Of a stretch of DNA of 64,000 nt, positions 1 through 9,160 are shown piece by piece (within the stretch, counting starts at the first letter, position 1; the number at the start of each line of letters is the position of its first letter). A program made the translations under genes and the position numbers. Source of the DNA: Ensifer sp. IC3342 (lineage in GTDB: Bacteria > Pseudomonadota > Alphaproteobacteria > Rhizobiales > Rhizobiaceae); contig NZ_JADYVE010000003.1 of NCBI RefSeq assembly GCF_020193655.1, positions 372,001 to 436,000 of the forward strand, read 5' to 3'. The notes beneath the pieces were generated by a model that had not been told where the DNA came from, did no database searches, and saw only the letters and a program-made list of their open reading frames with translations.

Positions 1-1055
1 TCTACTTCCACCCGTCGACCACCAACGTCACCGCCGTCTTCCGCACGGTCACCATCCTGCCCGAGTCGAACGGGCGCGTCGCCGAAGTCTTCGTCGGCAC
101 CAATGAGAAGGTCGCTGCCGGAGCACCGCTTTTCCGCCTCGACAATTCCGAGCAACAGGCGGCACTTGAAACCGCACGCCGGCGGGTTGCCGAAATCGAA
201 GCCGAGACGACAGTGGCGCAGAGCGAGCTGGCTTCCTCCGACGGCCTGATCGCCCAAGCCGAGGGCGCCTATCTGCAGGCGCTGAACGAACTTGAGACGC
301 AGGTCGAGTTGAACCAGCGCAACCCCAACATCGTTGCGAGGCGCGAAATCGAGCGGCTGCAGGTCGCCGCCGACGGCCGCAAGGGCGCGCTTGCCGCCGC
401 CGTTTCCAACAAGCAGACGCTCGAGACGAAGATCGCCTCGCTGCTGCCGGCGCAGAAGGCAAGTGCCGAGGCCGCACTTGCCCAGGCGCAGGTGGATCTC
501 GACAAGACGACCGTGCGTGCCGGCGTGGCCGGCACCGTACAGCAATTTGGCCTTCGACCCGGCGACATCGTCAATCCGATGATCCGCTCGGCCGGCGTCC
601 TCGTGCCCGAGGACCGGCGCATCGGCCTGATCGCCGGCTTCGGCCAGATCGAGGCTCAGGTAATGAAGGCCGGGATGATCGCCGAGGCGACCTGCATCGG
701 TAAGCCCTTCACCATCATTCCAATGGTGGTGACCGAAGTTCAGGACGTCATCGCCGCCGGCCAGTTCCGGCCGACGGACCAGCTGGTCGACGTCCAGCAA
801 CTGGCGCGTCCCGGCACGCTGACGACCTATCTGGAGCCGCTATTCGAGGGCCAGCTAACCGGGATCCCGCCGGGCAGCAGCTGCATCGCCAATGCCTACA
901 CCAGCAATCACGACGCGCTGGATGAGCCCGGCATCAGCACGTGGCGGTGGCTGTATCTGCATGTCATCGACACGGTCGGGCTGGTGCATGCGGCGATCCT
1001 CCGGCTGCAGGCGCTGCTCCTACCCGTCCAGACGCTGGTGCTTACCGGCCATTGA
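1..1055 (+). CDS. HlyD/EmrA-type membrane fusion (periplasmic adaptor) protein, 5' partial
   Basis: The frame is open from the first bases of the window (reading from base 3) and about 350 residues are visible; the N-terminal membrane anchor lies outside. The visible part has the biotinyl/lipoyl-like half motif (ESNGRVAEVFVGTNEKVAAG), a long Ala/Glu/Gln-rich coiled-coil hairpin, and the returning lipoyl half (LDKTTVRAGVAGTVQQFGLRPGD). That is the order seen in HlyD/EmrA adaptors linking an inner-membrane transporter to the outer membrane. The stop lies 16 bases before the SulP gene, so the two are probably cotranscribed. The substrate cannot be told; the partner transporter would lie upstream. 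Confidence 0.85.
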   Translation, partial: YFHPSTTNVTAVFRTVTILPESNGRVAEVFVGTNEKVAAGAPLFRLDNSEQQAALETARRRVAEIEAETTVAQSELASSDGLIAQAEGAYLQALNELETQVELNQRNPNIVARREIERLQVAADGRKGALAAAVSNKQTLETKIASLLPAQKASAEAALAQAQVDLDKTTVRAGVAGTVQQFGLRPGDIVNPMIRSAGVLVPEDRRIGLIAGFGQIEAQVMKAGMIAEATCIGKPFTIIPMVVTEVQDVIAAGQFRPTDQLVDVQQLARPGTLTTYLEPLFEGQLTGIPPGSSCIANAYTSNHDALDEPGISTWRWLYLHVIDTVGLVHAAILRLQALLLPVQTLVLTGH

Positions 1056-1071
1056 TCCGGAGGTGACGGGG

Positions 1072-2772
1072 ATGCAACTCACCCTCCCTCGCCTGCCACT
1101 GCTTGCCAATCTTGCCGGCTATCAGGTGAGCTGGCTGCGCAACGACGTTTCCGCCGGGCTCGCCATCGCCGCGGTCGGCCTTCCAAGCGCCATCGCCTAT
1201 CCCGCTATCGCCGGCCTGCCTCCGGAGACCGGCCTTTACGCCAGCATCACCCCGCTCGTCGCCTATGCGCTCTTCGGCCCCTCGCGGCGCCTGATCGTCG
1301 GGCCCGACGCCGCAACGATGACGGTGCTGGCCGCGGTGCTCACCACGGTCTATGCCGTGCCCGGCGTCACCGCAGATCGGGTCACGGTGGCCGCGTTGCT
1401 GGCGCTCGCCGTCGGCGCCTTGTGCCTGATCGCACGCGCGGTGCGGCTCGGCGTGCTTGCGACTTTCCTGTCGCGGCCGATCCTGATCGGCTTCTTCGCC
1501 GGCATCTCGCTCTCGATCCTGATTGGCCAGATCGACCGGGTTACCGGCGTCGACATCAAGGCCGACGGCCTGATCGCCCCTGTCTTCGAACTTGTCAGCA
1601 AGCTCGGATCGATCCATTGGCCGTCGTTGCTGCTTGCCGCCGTGTCTTTCGCGCTCCTGCAGGCGGCGCGCATCATGCAATCGCGCATTCCCGGGCCGGT
1701 GCTGGTTGTCGCCCTCGCCGTGTTGCTATCGGCCCTGTTCGATTTCGAAGGGCACGGCATCAAGGTGGTCGGCGATATTCCGCGCGGCCTGCCATCGTTG
1801 ACGCTGCCGCCGGTTTCGGGCCTGCCCTTTCAGGCGCTCCTGCTCGGCGCCGGCGCCATCTTTCTGGTGAGCTTCGGCTCCGGCATCATCGCCGCCCGCA
1901 GCTTCGGGGCCAAGGGCGGCTACCTGGTCGATCCCAACCGCGAACTCGAAGGCTTCGGCGCGGCAAACATCGCCGCCGGGCTCTTCGGGACCTTCCCCGT
2001 CACCGCTTCGGACTCGCGCACGGCAGTGAACTTCAGCGTCGGCGGCCGATCGCAGATCGCGAGTATCGTGGCGGCGGCGGCACTGATTGCCGTTCTCCTG
2101 TTCTTAGGCGATGTCCTGCGCATCCTGCCGATCCCGACGCTCGGGGCGGTGCTGGTCGCAACCGCGCTCAGCCTGATCGATATTTCCGCGCTGAGGGAGA
2201 TCTGGCGTATCAGCCGCATTGAATTCGTCTTCGCGCTGATCGCGATGTCCGGGCCGATCAGCTTCGGCGTTCTGGAAGGCGTGGTCACGGCAATTGCCGC
2301 GACGCTGGTCTACGTATTGCACAAGACCATGTTTCCGCGCGACGCCCTGCTCGGCAGGCTCGCCGGCCATGACGGCTTCTACAAGCTCCACCGCAACCCG
2401 GCGGCGCGGCCGGTGCCGGGCCTTACCGTCTTCATGGTCCAGGGCAGCCTTCTCTTCTTCAACACCGACTATGTCCGCGAACGCCTGCGCGCCGTCACCG
2501 AGGCGCTGCCCGCCGACACCCGCTGGTTCGTGATGGACGCAAGCGCCATCGCCCAGATCGACAGTTCGGCGGCCGCCATGCTCGATGAGGTTCACGACGA
2601 TCTCGGCAAACGCGGCATCGCGCTTGCGATCGCCGAGTTGCATTTCGAAGCGCGCGAAATCCTCGAACGAGCCGGCGTGATCGCGAAGATAGGCCCCGGG
2701 ATGATCTTCGAGGATCTCGATGACGCGCTGGACGCCTTCGAGAGACGCGCTGCGGAAGCAGCCGCGCAGTAG
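1072..2772 (+). CDS. SulP-family anion permease with C-terminal STAS domain
   Basis: This 566-residue inner-membrane transporter has the SulP signature near the N-terminus (AVGLPSAIAYPAIAGLPPETG), about ten to twelve hydrophobic segments, and a cytoplasmic STAS domain over roughly the last 130 residues (VMDASAIAQIDSSAAAML is the nucleotide-binding-like loop). SulP proteins carry sulfate, bicarbonate or dicarboxylates; the sequence does not say which. The ATG at 1072 was chosen because a GGAGG ribosome site lies 10 bases upstream and the protein then begins as other SulP proteins do. The longer open frame to 892 overlaps the adaptor gene and is rejected. Confidence 0.92.
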   Translation: MQLTLPRLPLLANLAGYQVSWLRNDVSAGLAIAAVGLPSAIAYPAIAGLPPETGLYASITPLVAYALFGPSRRLIVGPDAATMTVLAAVLTTVYAVPGVTADRVTVAALLALAVGALCLIARAVRLGVLATFLSRPILIGFFAGISLSILIGQIDRVTGVDIKADGLIAPVFELVSKLGSIHWPSLLLAAVSFALLQAARIMQSRIPGPVLVVALAVLLSALFDFEGHGIKVVGDIPRGLPSLTLPPVSGLPFQALLLGAGAIFLVSFGSGIIAARSFGAKGGYLVDPNRELEGFGAANIAAGLFGTFPVTASDSRTAVNFSVGGRSQIASIVAAAALIAVLLFLGDVLRILPIPTLGAVLVATALSLIDISALREIWRISRIEFVFALIAMSGPISFGVLEGVVTAIAATLVYVLHKTMFPRDALLGRLAGHDGFYKLHRNPAARPVPGLTVFMVQGSLLFFNTDYVRERLRAVTEALPADTRWFVMDASAIAQIDSSAAAMLDEVHDDLGKRGIALAIAELHFEAREILERAGVIAKIGPGMIFEDLDDALDAFERRAAEAAAQ

Positions 2773-2841
2773 AGCCTTTCTCCACTGCGCCGACATCGCA
2801 ACTGTTGAAACAAAACAAGCGATTGGAGATGGGAGGATAGC

Positions 2842-3714
2842 ATGGCCAAGAATGGCAAGAACGGCAAAAAGGATAAGGAAAAGAATAAAAACAAGAACAA
2901 GCAAAAGGACACGAAGGTCGCCGAACTGCACGAGACGGCAACGAAGTCGAGCGGCGACTATGCCAAGGAGCTCGCCCGGCTTCACGTCGAACTCGCCCAC
3001 CTCCAGGCCTGGGTGAAGAAGACCGGGGCCCGCATCGTCATCGTGTTCGAGGGCCGTGACGCGGCCGGCAAGGGCGGCGTGATCAAGCGGCTCACGGAGT
3101 GCGTCAGCCCGCGCGTCTTCCGCGTCGTCGCCCTGCCCGCTCCGACAGATCGGGAAAAGACGCAGATCTACATGCAGCGCTACATCCAGCACCTGCCGGC
3201 GGCAGGCGAGGTCGTGATCTTTGACCGCTCCTGGTACAACCGCCCGGGCGTCGAGCGCGTGATGGGCTTCTGCACCGAGGAGAAGGCGCGGCGCTTCCTT
3301 GAACTTGCACCGCGGTTCGAGGCGGCAATGATCGAAAGCGGCATCGTGCTGCTCAAATATTTCCTCGATGTCAGCGAAGAGGAACAGGAACGACGCTTCC
3401 GCCAGCGAGTCGACGATCCGACCCGCCAGTGGAAACTAAGCCCGATGGACGTCGAATCCTATCGCCGCTGGTGGGACTATACCCGCGCCTATGACGAAAT
3501 GATCCGCATGACCGATACCGACTTTGCCCCCTGGTGGATCGTGCCGTCCAACGACAAGAAGCGCGCGCGGATCAACTGCATCTCGCACATCCTCGCCTCG
3601 ATTCCCTACGAGCGGGTGAAGTTCCCGGAACCCGAGTTCGGCAAGCGGCAGAAGCGCCCGAACGACTACGTCGACGACACTCATGTCCGCCGGACCGTGC
3701 CGGACGTTTTCTGA
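2842..3714 (+). CDS. ppk2: Polyphosphate kinase 2 (PPK2)
   Basis: This 290-residue cytosolic enzyme transfers phosphate between polyphosphate and nucleoside di- or monophosphates. The first 30 residues are almost only Lys and Asn with a few acids, a basic tail typical of rhizobial PPK2. The P-loop kinase core follows with Walker A (FEGRDAAGKGG, about residues 69-79), the lid region and the Walker-B-like FDRSWYNRPG. The length matches one-domain PPK2 enzymes, so this is not a fused class II form. GGGAGG precedes the ATG by 6 bases. It stands alone between the SulP gene and a convergent hypothetical gene; a GC-rich hairpin (3721-3752) just after the stop could end transcription. Confidence 0.95.
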   Translation: MAKNGKNGKKDKEKNKNKNKQKDTKVAELHETATKSSGDYAKELARLHVELAHLQAWVKKTGARIVIVFEGRDAAGKGGVIKRLTECVSPRVFRVVALPAPTDREKTQIYMQRYIQHLPAAGEVVIFDRSWYNRPGVERVMGFCTEEKARRFLELAPRFEAAMIESGIVLLKYFLDVSEEEQERRFRQRVDDPTRQWKLSPMDVESYRRWWDYTRAYDEMIRMTDTDFAPWWIVPSNDKKRARINCISHILASIPYERVKFPEPEFGKRQKRPNDYVDDTHVRRTVPDVF

Positions 3715-3759
3715 ACGGAAGCGCCTGCTCGCCGCATCTGCGTGCAGGCGCCTGCCTGT

Positions 3760-3835
3760 GGCGCGATTGCGCCCTTTTCGGGCGCACAAGGCGCCGCAAC
3801 GCTTTGAATCCCGCGTGTTTCCCTAAAGTCGGCTC
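3760..3835 (+). repeat. RIME-like intergenic palindromic element, degenerate
   Basis: The pattern GCGC-ttttcGGGCGC, GGCGCCGCAACGCTTTGAAT and a CGTGTTTCCCTAAA tail is a diverged form of the interspersed rhizobial element found in more than ten places in this window. It lies in the convergent gap after ppk2, together with an 8-base inverted repeat (GCGCCTGC at 3721, GCAGGCGC at 3745) that may act as a terminator. Confidence 0.55.
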
Positions 3836-3920
3836 CAACTCAACGAAACGACCACAGCAGGAAACGACTGCGGCAGTGTTGAAGCCGCAGCCGTTCCGGT
3901 GTGCGGGAACATGTCGCGCC

Positions 3921-4391
3921 TCAGATCGTGTCTGGCGACCAGTCGAGGAAGAAACCGACATCGCCCGGCACGCCGCCGGGGAAATTGATGATCATCGCCT
4001 TCAGCTTGTAGCCCTGCGGCTTGCCGAAGGTCTGATAGCGCTCGTAGAACTCCTTGGCCTTGCCCTGCAGCGTTTGCGGCCAGTCGCGATCGGCGTTGTT
4101 AATCGCCCGGCCGCTGTCGGTGCAGAGCGAGGACGGAAAGCTGTAGACCATCGCCTCGAACTTGCCGTCCTTGACGGCGTTCTGGACGAGGCGGCGAACA
4201 ACCGCGATTTCCTGCTCGGTCACGTGCTTCTCGAGGAAATCGGCGGCGAAATCGGCAAGCTTCTGTTCCTGCAGTGAGCGGAGCTTGCGCTCCTTCTCCA
4301 TTTCCGCCATCTCCCGCTCGAGCATCTGCATGCGGAGCTGTGCGGCGCTGAGCGGCGCTTCGTTCGGTTCGATTTCTTTGTGTTCCGGCAT
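3921..4391 (-). CDS. Conserved hypothetical protein with charged coiled-coil N-terminus
   Basis: This 156-residue soluble protein is not assigned to a known family. Residues 15-60 form a highly charged predicted helix (LEREMAEMEKERKLR). The second half is globular, with aromatic and Pro/Gly-rich stretches (YQTFGKPQGYKLKAMIINFP, then GDVGFFLDWSP at the C-terminus). GGGAGG lies 9 bases before the ATG. No signal peptide or membrane segment is present. It converges with ppk2. The function is unknown. Confidence 0.75.
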   Translation of the reverse strand: MPEHKEIEPNEAPLSAAQLRMQMLEREMAEMEKERKLRSLQEQKLADFAADFLEKHVTEQEIAVVRRLVQNAVKDGKFEAMVYSFPSSLCTDSGRAINNADRDWPQTLQGKAKEFYERYQTFGKPQGYKLKAMIINFPGGVPGDVGFFLDWSPDTI

Positions 4392-4802
4392 CTCGTTGAT
4401 CCTCCCTCAAGTCAAGCGAACGCTGTCAGGGCTTAATTGCGAAACTCCTCTACGCTGAAGGCAGACTAACCCGTCGGATCGGGCGTACGTTGAACAAGCT
4501 TCGCCTTCTCGCGGGTATAGGCTTTAATGCAAAAAGACAGGTGGCGGCGATATCTCAAGGTCAAAAGCCAAACCTCAGGGCAACAACCATACAGGTGCAT
4601 CCGTTGGCCGAATAATACACGGCGTCTCACAAGAATGAACTGTCAGATTAGCCGCACACCCTGTAGTCGGTCACACCAATAGGCTTCTCTTCTATTGCTG
4701 ACTGCAACCGTCACAGGAACTTTTCTGAGAATACTACTGCTCTGCGGGCAGCATGACAAGCACACCAGCGCCATAGAATTCCATGCTGCTTGACGCCCTC
4801 AA
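4392..4802. other. Intergenic region without recognised gene
   Basis: About 410 bases separate two divergent genes. The stretch is richer in A+T than the flanking genes and shows no open frame with a ribosome site and no family-like translation. It probably holds the promoters of both neighbours; no clear -35/-10 pair could be fixed. Confidence 0.5.
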
Positions 4803-4840
4803 CCGTCAGGATACCCTGACTGTCAAGGATCTCCTGACGG
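4803..4840. promoter_or_regulatory. Nested inverted repeats (candidate operator)
   Basis: CCGTCAGGA (4803-4811) is matched exactly by TCCTGACGG (4832-4840). Inside lies a second palindrome, GTCAGG - 4 bases - CCTGAC (4805-4820). The GTCAGG/CCTGAC half-site thus occurs three times in 38 bases, just upstream of a gene that encodes a C-terminal helix-turn-helix. This arrangement suggests a binding site, possibly autoregulatory. It is an inference from symmetry only. Confidence 0.45.
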
Positions 4841-4869
4841 AAGGAGGCGACGGTGAGTGCCAATGGGAG

Positions 4870-5247
4870 ATGTCGGAATCTCGCGCTTCAACGGCGGATC
4901 TGCCGCAAGCGAAAATCTATTATTGCTCTTTCTGCCTGCGGCCGAGTGACGAGGTCGCGAAGCTGGTCGCCGGCCACGGCCGCATCTTCATCTGCGACGA
5001 GTCTATTGCGACCTGCAACGACTACATCTTGACCGGAAAATCGGACCGGCCGCCCCGCGCGCCGCTGGAGGAAGCGCCGACGGAGCGGCTGCTTTCCCTT
5101 TTGAAGCCGATCGAGGAAACGGTTGCAGGCAAGAGCAACCAGCTCCAATCCGCCGTGGAAACACTCCGGTCGCGGCGAGTCAGCTGGGCCCATATCGGCC
5201 AGGCGCTGGGGATATCGCGGCAAGCGGCCTGGGAGCGGTTTTCCTAA
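4870..5247 (+). CDS. ClpX-type zinc-finger protein with C-terminal helix-turn-helix
   Basis: The protein has 125 residues from the ATG at 4870; an in-frame ATG at 4783 would add 29 unconserved-looking residues and absorb the inverted repeats, so it is less likely. The core YYCSFCLRPSDEVAKLVAG, then IFICDE, copies the ClpX N-terminal zinc domain. The fourth zinc ligand of ClpX (the C of ICDEC) is Ser here (ICDES), with a Cys four residues later (ATCND). The C-terminus VSWAHIGQALGISRQAAWER is a helix-turn-helix. There is no AAA+ domain, so it is probably a small regulator or adaptor. It abuts the convergent GFA gene with no spacing. Confidence 0.8.
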   Translation: MSESRASTADLPQAKIYYCSFCLRPSDEVAKLVAGHGRIFICDESIATCNDYILTGKSDRPPRAPLEEAPTERLLSLLKPIEETVAGKSNQLQSAVETLRSRRVSWAHIGQALGISRQAAWERFS

Positions 5248-5715
5248 TTATGCCGCCGGGCCTTCGGCCCGTTTGCGATATTCTTCCAAAAGCCCCTCGT
5301 AGGCCTCTATAGGCGGCAGCGTCTCGTAGCTGTGGACGGCGGGCGTCGTTGCCCACGCTAGTTTCTCGCTCGTCCAGGTTTCGATGAACGGCGAAAACCA
5401 GCTCGGATCGTCGAGCATCGTCGCGCGGACGTTGACGAACCAGTCCATGCCCTCCGGACGCGTGAACATCCAGCTCATGCAGTGCGGGCAGAAATAATGC
5501 TGGGTCGCGCCGTGCAGGCCGCCGATCACCGGCTCGCCCTTCGTCACGGCAAAGCCCTCGCTCGGGATCGCCACACTCAGAGAGAAAGCGCTGGCGGTCA
5601 TCCGCTGGCAACCGGTACAATGGCAGGCCATCGTCAAGAGCGGCGGAGCGCTGACCTTGAACCGCACCCCGCCGCAGCGGCATCCCCCTTCCCAGGGCAG
5701 TTTGCTTTCGCTCAT
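5248..5715 (-). CDS. GFA family (glutathione-dependent formaldehyde-activating fold) protein
   Basis: This 155-residue protein has the three Cys clusters of the Mss4-like GFA fold: [10 protein letters not shown] near residue 11, [14 protein letters not shown] near 30 and [11 protein letters not shown] near 73. These bind two zincs and, in characterised members, glutathione adducts; most genomic members have no proven substrate. GGAGG lies 6 bases before the ATG at 5715, which fixes the start against a much longer open frame. It is transcribed after the DUF924 gene (38-base gap) and its stop touches the stop of the convergent zinc-finger gene. Confidence 0.9.
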   Translation of the reverse strand: MSESKLPWEGGCRCGGVRFKVSAPPLLTMACHCTGCQRMTASAFSLSVAIPSEGFAVTKGEPVIGGLHGATQHYFCPHCMSWMFTRPEGMDWFVNVRATMLDDPSWFSPFIETWTSEKLAWATTPAVHSYETLPPIEAYEGLLEEYRKRAEGPAA

Positions 5716-5753
5716 GGTTTCCTCCGTTGATGTCAGCGCGTTCGCCGCGGCGC

Positions 5754-6314
5754 TTAAAAGCCCGCGCCCGGCTGCGCCAGATAGGCCTCCTCGGCCGGTG
5801 TCGAAACCCGACCGAGAATGGCGTTCCGATGCGGGAATCGCCCGAATTGCTCGATCACCTGACGGTGGCGGATGGCATAGTCGAGATAGTCGGCATCGCC
5901 GAGTTCGGTGAAAAGCTTTACCGCCATCGTCTGGTCGGTCAGGTTTTCCGAATGCTCGAAAGGCATGTAGAAGAAGGCACGCCATTCCTTCGGCACCGCC
6001 AGATCCGCGCTCGCGCCGATGGCGAGCTTCGCCTCGCGCAGCGCCAGGCAATCGGTGGCGAAGGCAAGCGGCGAGCCGCGATACATGTTGCGCGGCAACT
6101 GATCAAAGAGAAGGATGGTCGCGAGCCAGTGTTCGGGCGTCGCGCGCCAGACGTCGTCAAGCTTTCTCGAAAGCGCCAGATGCGAGGCCTGGAAGCGCTG
6201 CACGCATTGCCGGTCGAGCTCCGCACTCGGCGTGAACCATTCGTCGTAGGAAAGCTCCGTGAACCAGAATTTCAGAACCTCTTCCGGCGTACAGATCGCG
6301 ATCTCGTCAGTCAT
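5754..6314 (-). CDS. DUF924 family protein
   Basis: This 186-residue soluble protein shows the DUF924 hallmarks: [15 protein letters not shown] at the start, then [21 protein letters not shown] in the middle, then FMPFEHSE-like [10 protein letters not shown] and the basic [13 protein letters not shown] near the C-terminus. The fold is all-helical and TPR-like; the biochemical role is not known. GAGAGG precedes the ATG. It probably forms a two-gene unit with the GFA gene downstream. Confidence 0.9.
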   Translation of the reverse strand: MTDEIAICTPEEVLKFWFTELSYDEWFTPSAELDRQCVQRFQASHLALSRKLDDVWRATPEHWLATILLFDQLPRNMYRGSPLAFATDCLALREAKLAIGASADLAVPKEWRAFFYMPFEHSENLTDQTMAVKLFTELGDADYLDYAIRHRQVIEQFGRFPHRNAILGRVSTPAEEAYLAQPGAGF

Positions 6315-6531
6315 TCAGCGCCTCTCGTGAACTCCGGCCATCAGATAGGGGCCGATCATGCGGTTTCCACAGCCGATCGGCAACGGCCGTTCCGATCGAA
6401 GGCGAAGAATTGCCGGAGGCGCAGTGGCTTCAGTACCCACGAGCGGACCCCCCAACACTCCTCCATCGAGTCAATCGAGCTGTGACGCACGGCTGGAGCG
6501 TTCCGCACTGCCGGAACTGCGCACTATCGGC

Positions 6532-6996
6532 TCACCGCCGCTGGAGCAGCGCCCGCCCGATGGGTTTCGGCGGCTCCGCGCGCAACACCAGCGAGGTCGT
6601 CACCGCCCCGAACCTCGCGATGGAGTCGACGATCGTTTCGAGTTCCCCAGGCGACGGAACGAGCACCTTCAGGAGAAAACAATCCTCCCCGGTCAGCCGC
6701 AGCACTTCCATGATCTGCGGCATCTCGGCAAACTGCTTGAGACAGGGCCGGATGTTTTCATGCGTCGTGCGCAGCCGGATGACAGCCATCATGCCCAATC
6801 CGAGCGCCGCGGCATCGACACGGGCACCGTAGCCGAGGATGAAGCCGCGCTCCTCCAGCCGCTTGACGCGCTCGGACGTTGCCGGCTGTGAGAGGCCCAC
6901 CCGGCGCCCAAGTTCCGAGATCGCGATGCGCCCGTCCTCTTGCAGCGTTTCGAGGATGGCGATGTCAGTCGGATCGAGGGTGCGATGATTTTCCAA
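6532..6996 (-). CDS. Lrp/AsnC family transcriptional regulator
   Basis: The 154-residue protein has an N-terminal winged helix (DIAILETLQEDGRIAISELG, then VGLSQPATSERVKRLEERG, about residues 10-60) and a C-terminal RAM ligand-binding domain (MMAVIRLRTTHENI, EVLRLTGEDCFLLKVLVPS). Such proteins form octamers and sense amino acids. It is divergent from an RBBP9-type hydrolase across a 112-base gap, so it may regulate that gene or itself. Confidence 0.92.
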   Translation of the reverse strand: MENHRTLDPTDIAILETLQEDGRIAISELGRRVGLSQPATSERVKRLEERGFILGYGARVDAAALGLGMMAVIRLRTTHENIRPCLKQFAEMPQIMEVLRLTGEDCFLLKVLVPSPGELETIVDSIARFGAVTTSLVLRAEPPKPIGRALLQRR

Positions 6997-7108
6997 AGTG
7001 ATATCCGGCCTTTAATTCATCGGAAATTGGAGACGTTTTCCGATAGTTCTGCATTCCACCCGAAAATGAAAGCCGTCATCTTCTCCCCGGACAGCCATAG
7101 GAGAAATT

Positions 7109-7666
7109 ATGACGCGCATCATCATCCTGCCGGGGATCGGCGGGTCCGGCGAGGCACACTGGCAAACGCTCTGGGAGCTACAAGATCCGCGAATGCAGCG
7201 GTTCCGGCCGACGAATTGGGACGAGCCGGATCTGGCCGATTGGATTTCCGCGCTGGAACGCTCGGTCGTGGCCGCGGACGAGCCACCCATCCTCGTAGCG
7301 CACAGCCTCGCCTGCCTCCTCGTCGCGCACTGGCAGCAGGCTTCCGCTCTCCCCGTCGCTGGCGCTTTTCTCGTCGCAGTGCCGGATCCACAGGCCGCCG
7401 CCTTTCCAAAGGAGGCGAAAGGCTTCGCGAACCCGCCGCCGGAACCGCTACGTTTCCCCTCCCTCATCGTCGCCAGCGCCGACGACCCCTACAGCGCTCT
7501 CCACTACGCCCGCCTTCGCGCCCGCCAATGGCAAAGCCGCCTCGTCAAAATCGGCGCGCGCGGCCACGTCAATGGCGAAAGCGGGCTGAGTGACTGGCCG
7601 GAGGGTCTTGGCCTGCTGACCTCGTTTGCCGAGGAGTGTGCGAAGATGGCGGCACGGAGGGTTTGA
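7109..7666 (+). CDS. RBBP9/YdeN-type alpha/beta hydrolase
   Basis: The protein has 185 residues. It starts IIILPGIGGSGEAHWQTLWE, the usual opening of the RBBP9/YdeN serine hydrolases. The nucleophile elbow is LVAHSLACL (Ser about residue 67), the acid is in SADDPYS and the His is in GARGHVNGESGLSDWPEG, so the full triad is present. Its substrate is unknown. AGGAG lies 6 bases before the ATG. Divergence from the AsnC-type gene suggests linked control. Confidence 0.9.
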   Translation: MTRIIILPGIGGSGEAHWQTLWELQDPRMQRFRPTNWDEPDLADWISALERSVVAADEPPILVAHSLACLLVAHWQQASALPVAGAFLVAVPDPQAAAFPKEAKGFANPPPEPLRFPSLIVASADDPYSALHYARLRARQWQSRLVKIGARGHVNGESGLSDWPEGLGLLTSFAEECAKMAARRV

Positions 7667-7727
7667 AAAGCCGGCCTTGTGCTTTACAGGCAGGGACGCG
7701 GATTCCGCTGGGCCGCCGACGCGGCGC

Positions 7728-8810
7728 TCACCCTCGCCGCTTGAGGATGGCGATGAAAGCGAGGCCGCCGGCAAGGCCGGTGACGACGCCGATCGGCATG
7801 TCCTCAGGCGTCAAGACGACGCGGGCGGCGAGGTCGGCGATGATCAGCGTAAGCGCGCCAGCAAAGGCCGAAAGCGGGATAACGCGGACATTGTCGCTGC
7901 CGGCGAAGAGGCGGACGAAATGCGGGATCATCAACCCGACGAAGCCGATCGCACCGGCGAAAGCCACCATGACGCCGGTGAGCAGCGCGGTGATAACGAA
8001 GAGCATCAGGCGGAAGCGGCGCACCGGAATGCCGAGCGTCATTGCCGTCTCGTCACCCATGGCGAGCGCGTTGATTTCGCGCGCCCGAATGGTGAGCCAA
8101 CCGAGTGAAACTGCGAGCGCCAGTGCCGGATAGATAAGATGCGGCCATTGCGCGAGGCCGAGGCCGCCCAGCATCCAGAAGATCACCGTGTGTACGGCAC
8201 GCGGATCGCCGAGAAAGATCAGGAGATTGCCAGCCGCCGTCAGCGTGAAGGCGACCGCGACGCCGGAAAGCACGAGGCGATCGGCACCGGTGCCGAGCAC
8301 GCGGGTGACGAGCGCCACCAGAGCCGTGGCACCGAGTGCGCCGGCGAAGGCGAACAGCGGCACCGTCGCCAGACCGAGGACAAGGCCGGTGTGGAGCAGC
8401 GCGACGATCGCGCCGAGCGCCCCGCCGGCCGAAACGCCGAGAAGATGCGGGTCGGCCAGCGGATTGCGCGTCGCCGATTGCAGCACCGCGCCGGTGACGG
8501 CAAGCCCGGCACCGACGAGCCCGGCAAGCGCTACGCGCGGCAGCCGCACGTCCCAGACGATGCTTTCGCGCCCGGCCGACCACAGGACCTCGACGCTGCC
8601 CGGCACGATCTTCGCGGCAATGATCGACCAGACAGTCGTGACGGGAATCGGCGCCGAGCCAAGCGAGACGCCGGCAGTGACGGTGAGGCAAAGCAGAAGC
8701 AGTGCCGCAAGGATGAATGATGCGGTTTTCACGTGGGGTTGGAGCTTTCGGGTTTCCGGGACTTGGCGGAATAATGCCACTTTGGATGCGGCATCATCAT
8801 TGGAAATCAT
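7728..8810 (-). CDS. FecCD/BtuC-type ABC transporter permease
   Basis: This 360-residue inner-membrane permease has about ten membrane segments. Family motifs are visible: the LPRVALAGLVGAGLAVTGAV region, NPLADPHLLGVSAGGALGA, and GFVGLMIPHFVRLF near the C-terminus. FecCD/BtuC permeases move siderophores, haem or cobalamin. It is the third component after the ATPase and binding protein but is split from them by a 350-base gap with a repeat. The start is uncertain, since no strong ribosome site precedes the ATG at 8810; a GTG about 25 codons in is possible. Confidence 0.92.
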   Translation of the reverse strand: MISNDDAASKVALFRQVPETRKLQPHVKTASFILAALLLLCLTVTAGVSLGSAPIPVTTVWSIIAAKIVPGSVEVLWSAGRESIVWDVRLPRVALAGLVGAGLAVTGAVLQSATRNPLADPHLLGVSAGGALGAIVALLHTGLVLGLATVPLFAFAGALGATALVALVTRVLGTGADRLVLSGVAVAFTLTAAGNLLIFLGDPRAVHTVIFWMLGGLGLAQWPHLIYPALALAVSLGWLTIRAREINALAMGDETAMTLGIPVRRFRLMLFVITALLTGVMVAFAGAIGFVGLMIPHFVRLFAGSDNVRVIPLSAFAGALTLIIADLAARVVLTPEDMPIGVVTGLAGGLAFIAILKRRG

Positions 8811-9160
8811 AGGGTTGCAGAACCTTCTTCATGCGTGTGAAGATGCATTGCGTATCGGGGGCGCGTTCCCCGCCGTCCGGCCGCGGCTGTGTTCGGCAGC
8901 ACCGCGGTGCGGGCAGCAGGAGTGCCTCCTGCCCCTTCTACCGGCCAGCGGTTCCCGCGCACCTGGTTCCTGTGCTTGTCACAGGAATCCAGCAGCGCCG
9001 CATCGGCGGCGCGGGAGACTACGCTTGACGCGATGGCAGCAGCGCTTTCGCCCTCGCACGGTCCAGCCAATCCACTTCCTGTACCGTGGCGCCGATACTC
9101 CCTCTGTGGTGGCCGCCCCCACGCTACTGACTTGGTGGGAGACCTGGACGCCACGACCCC
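8811..9160 (-). other. Intergenic gap inside the corrinoid-type transport set
   Basis: About 350 bases separate the binding-protein gene from the permease gene. It holds one copy of the CACAGGAATCCAG repeat and nothing else recognisable. Apparent open frames here (SSSAASAARET-like peptides) are made of repeat sequence. Confidence 0.6.
8967..9024 (+). repeat. CACAGGAATCCAG-type palindromic repeat, copy 1
   Basis: TTCCTGTGcttgtCACAGGAA is an inverted repeat, followed by TCCAGCAGCGCCGC, a GC hairpin and GCGGGAGACT. The same module occurs at 11960, 17440 and 44510. It splits an otherwise contiguous ABC transporter gene set. Confidence 0.8.
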
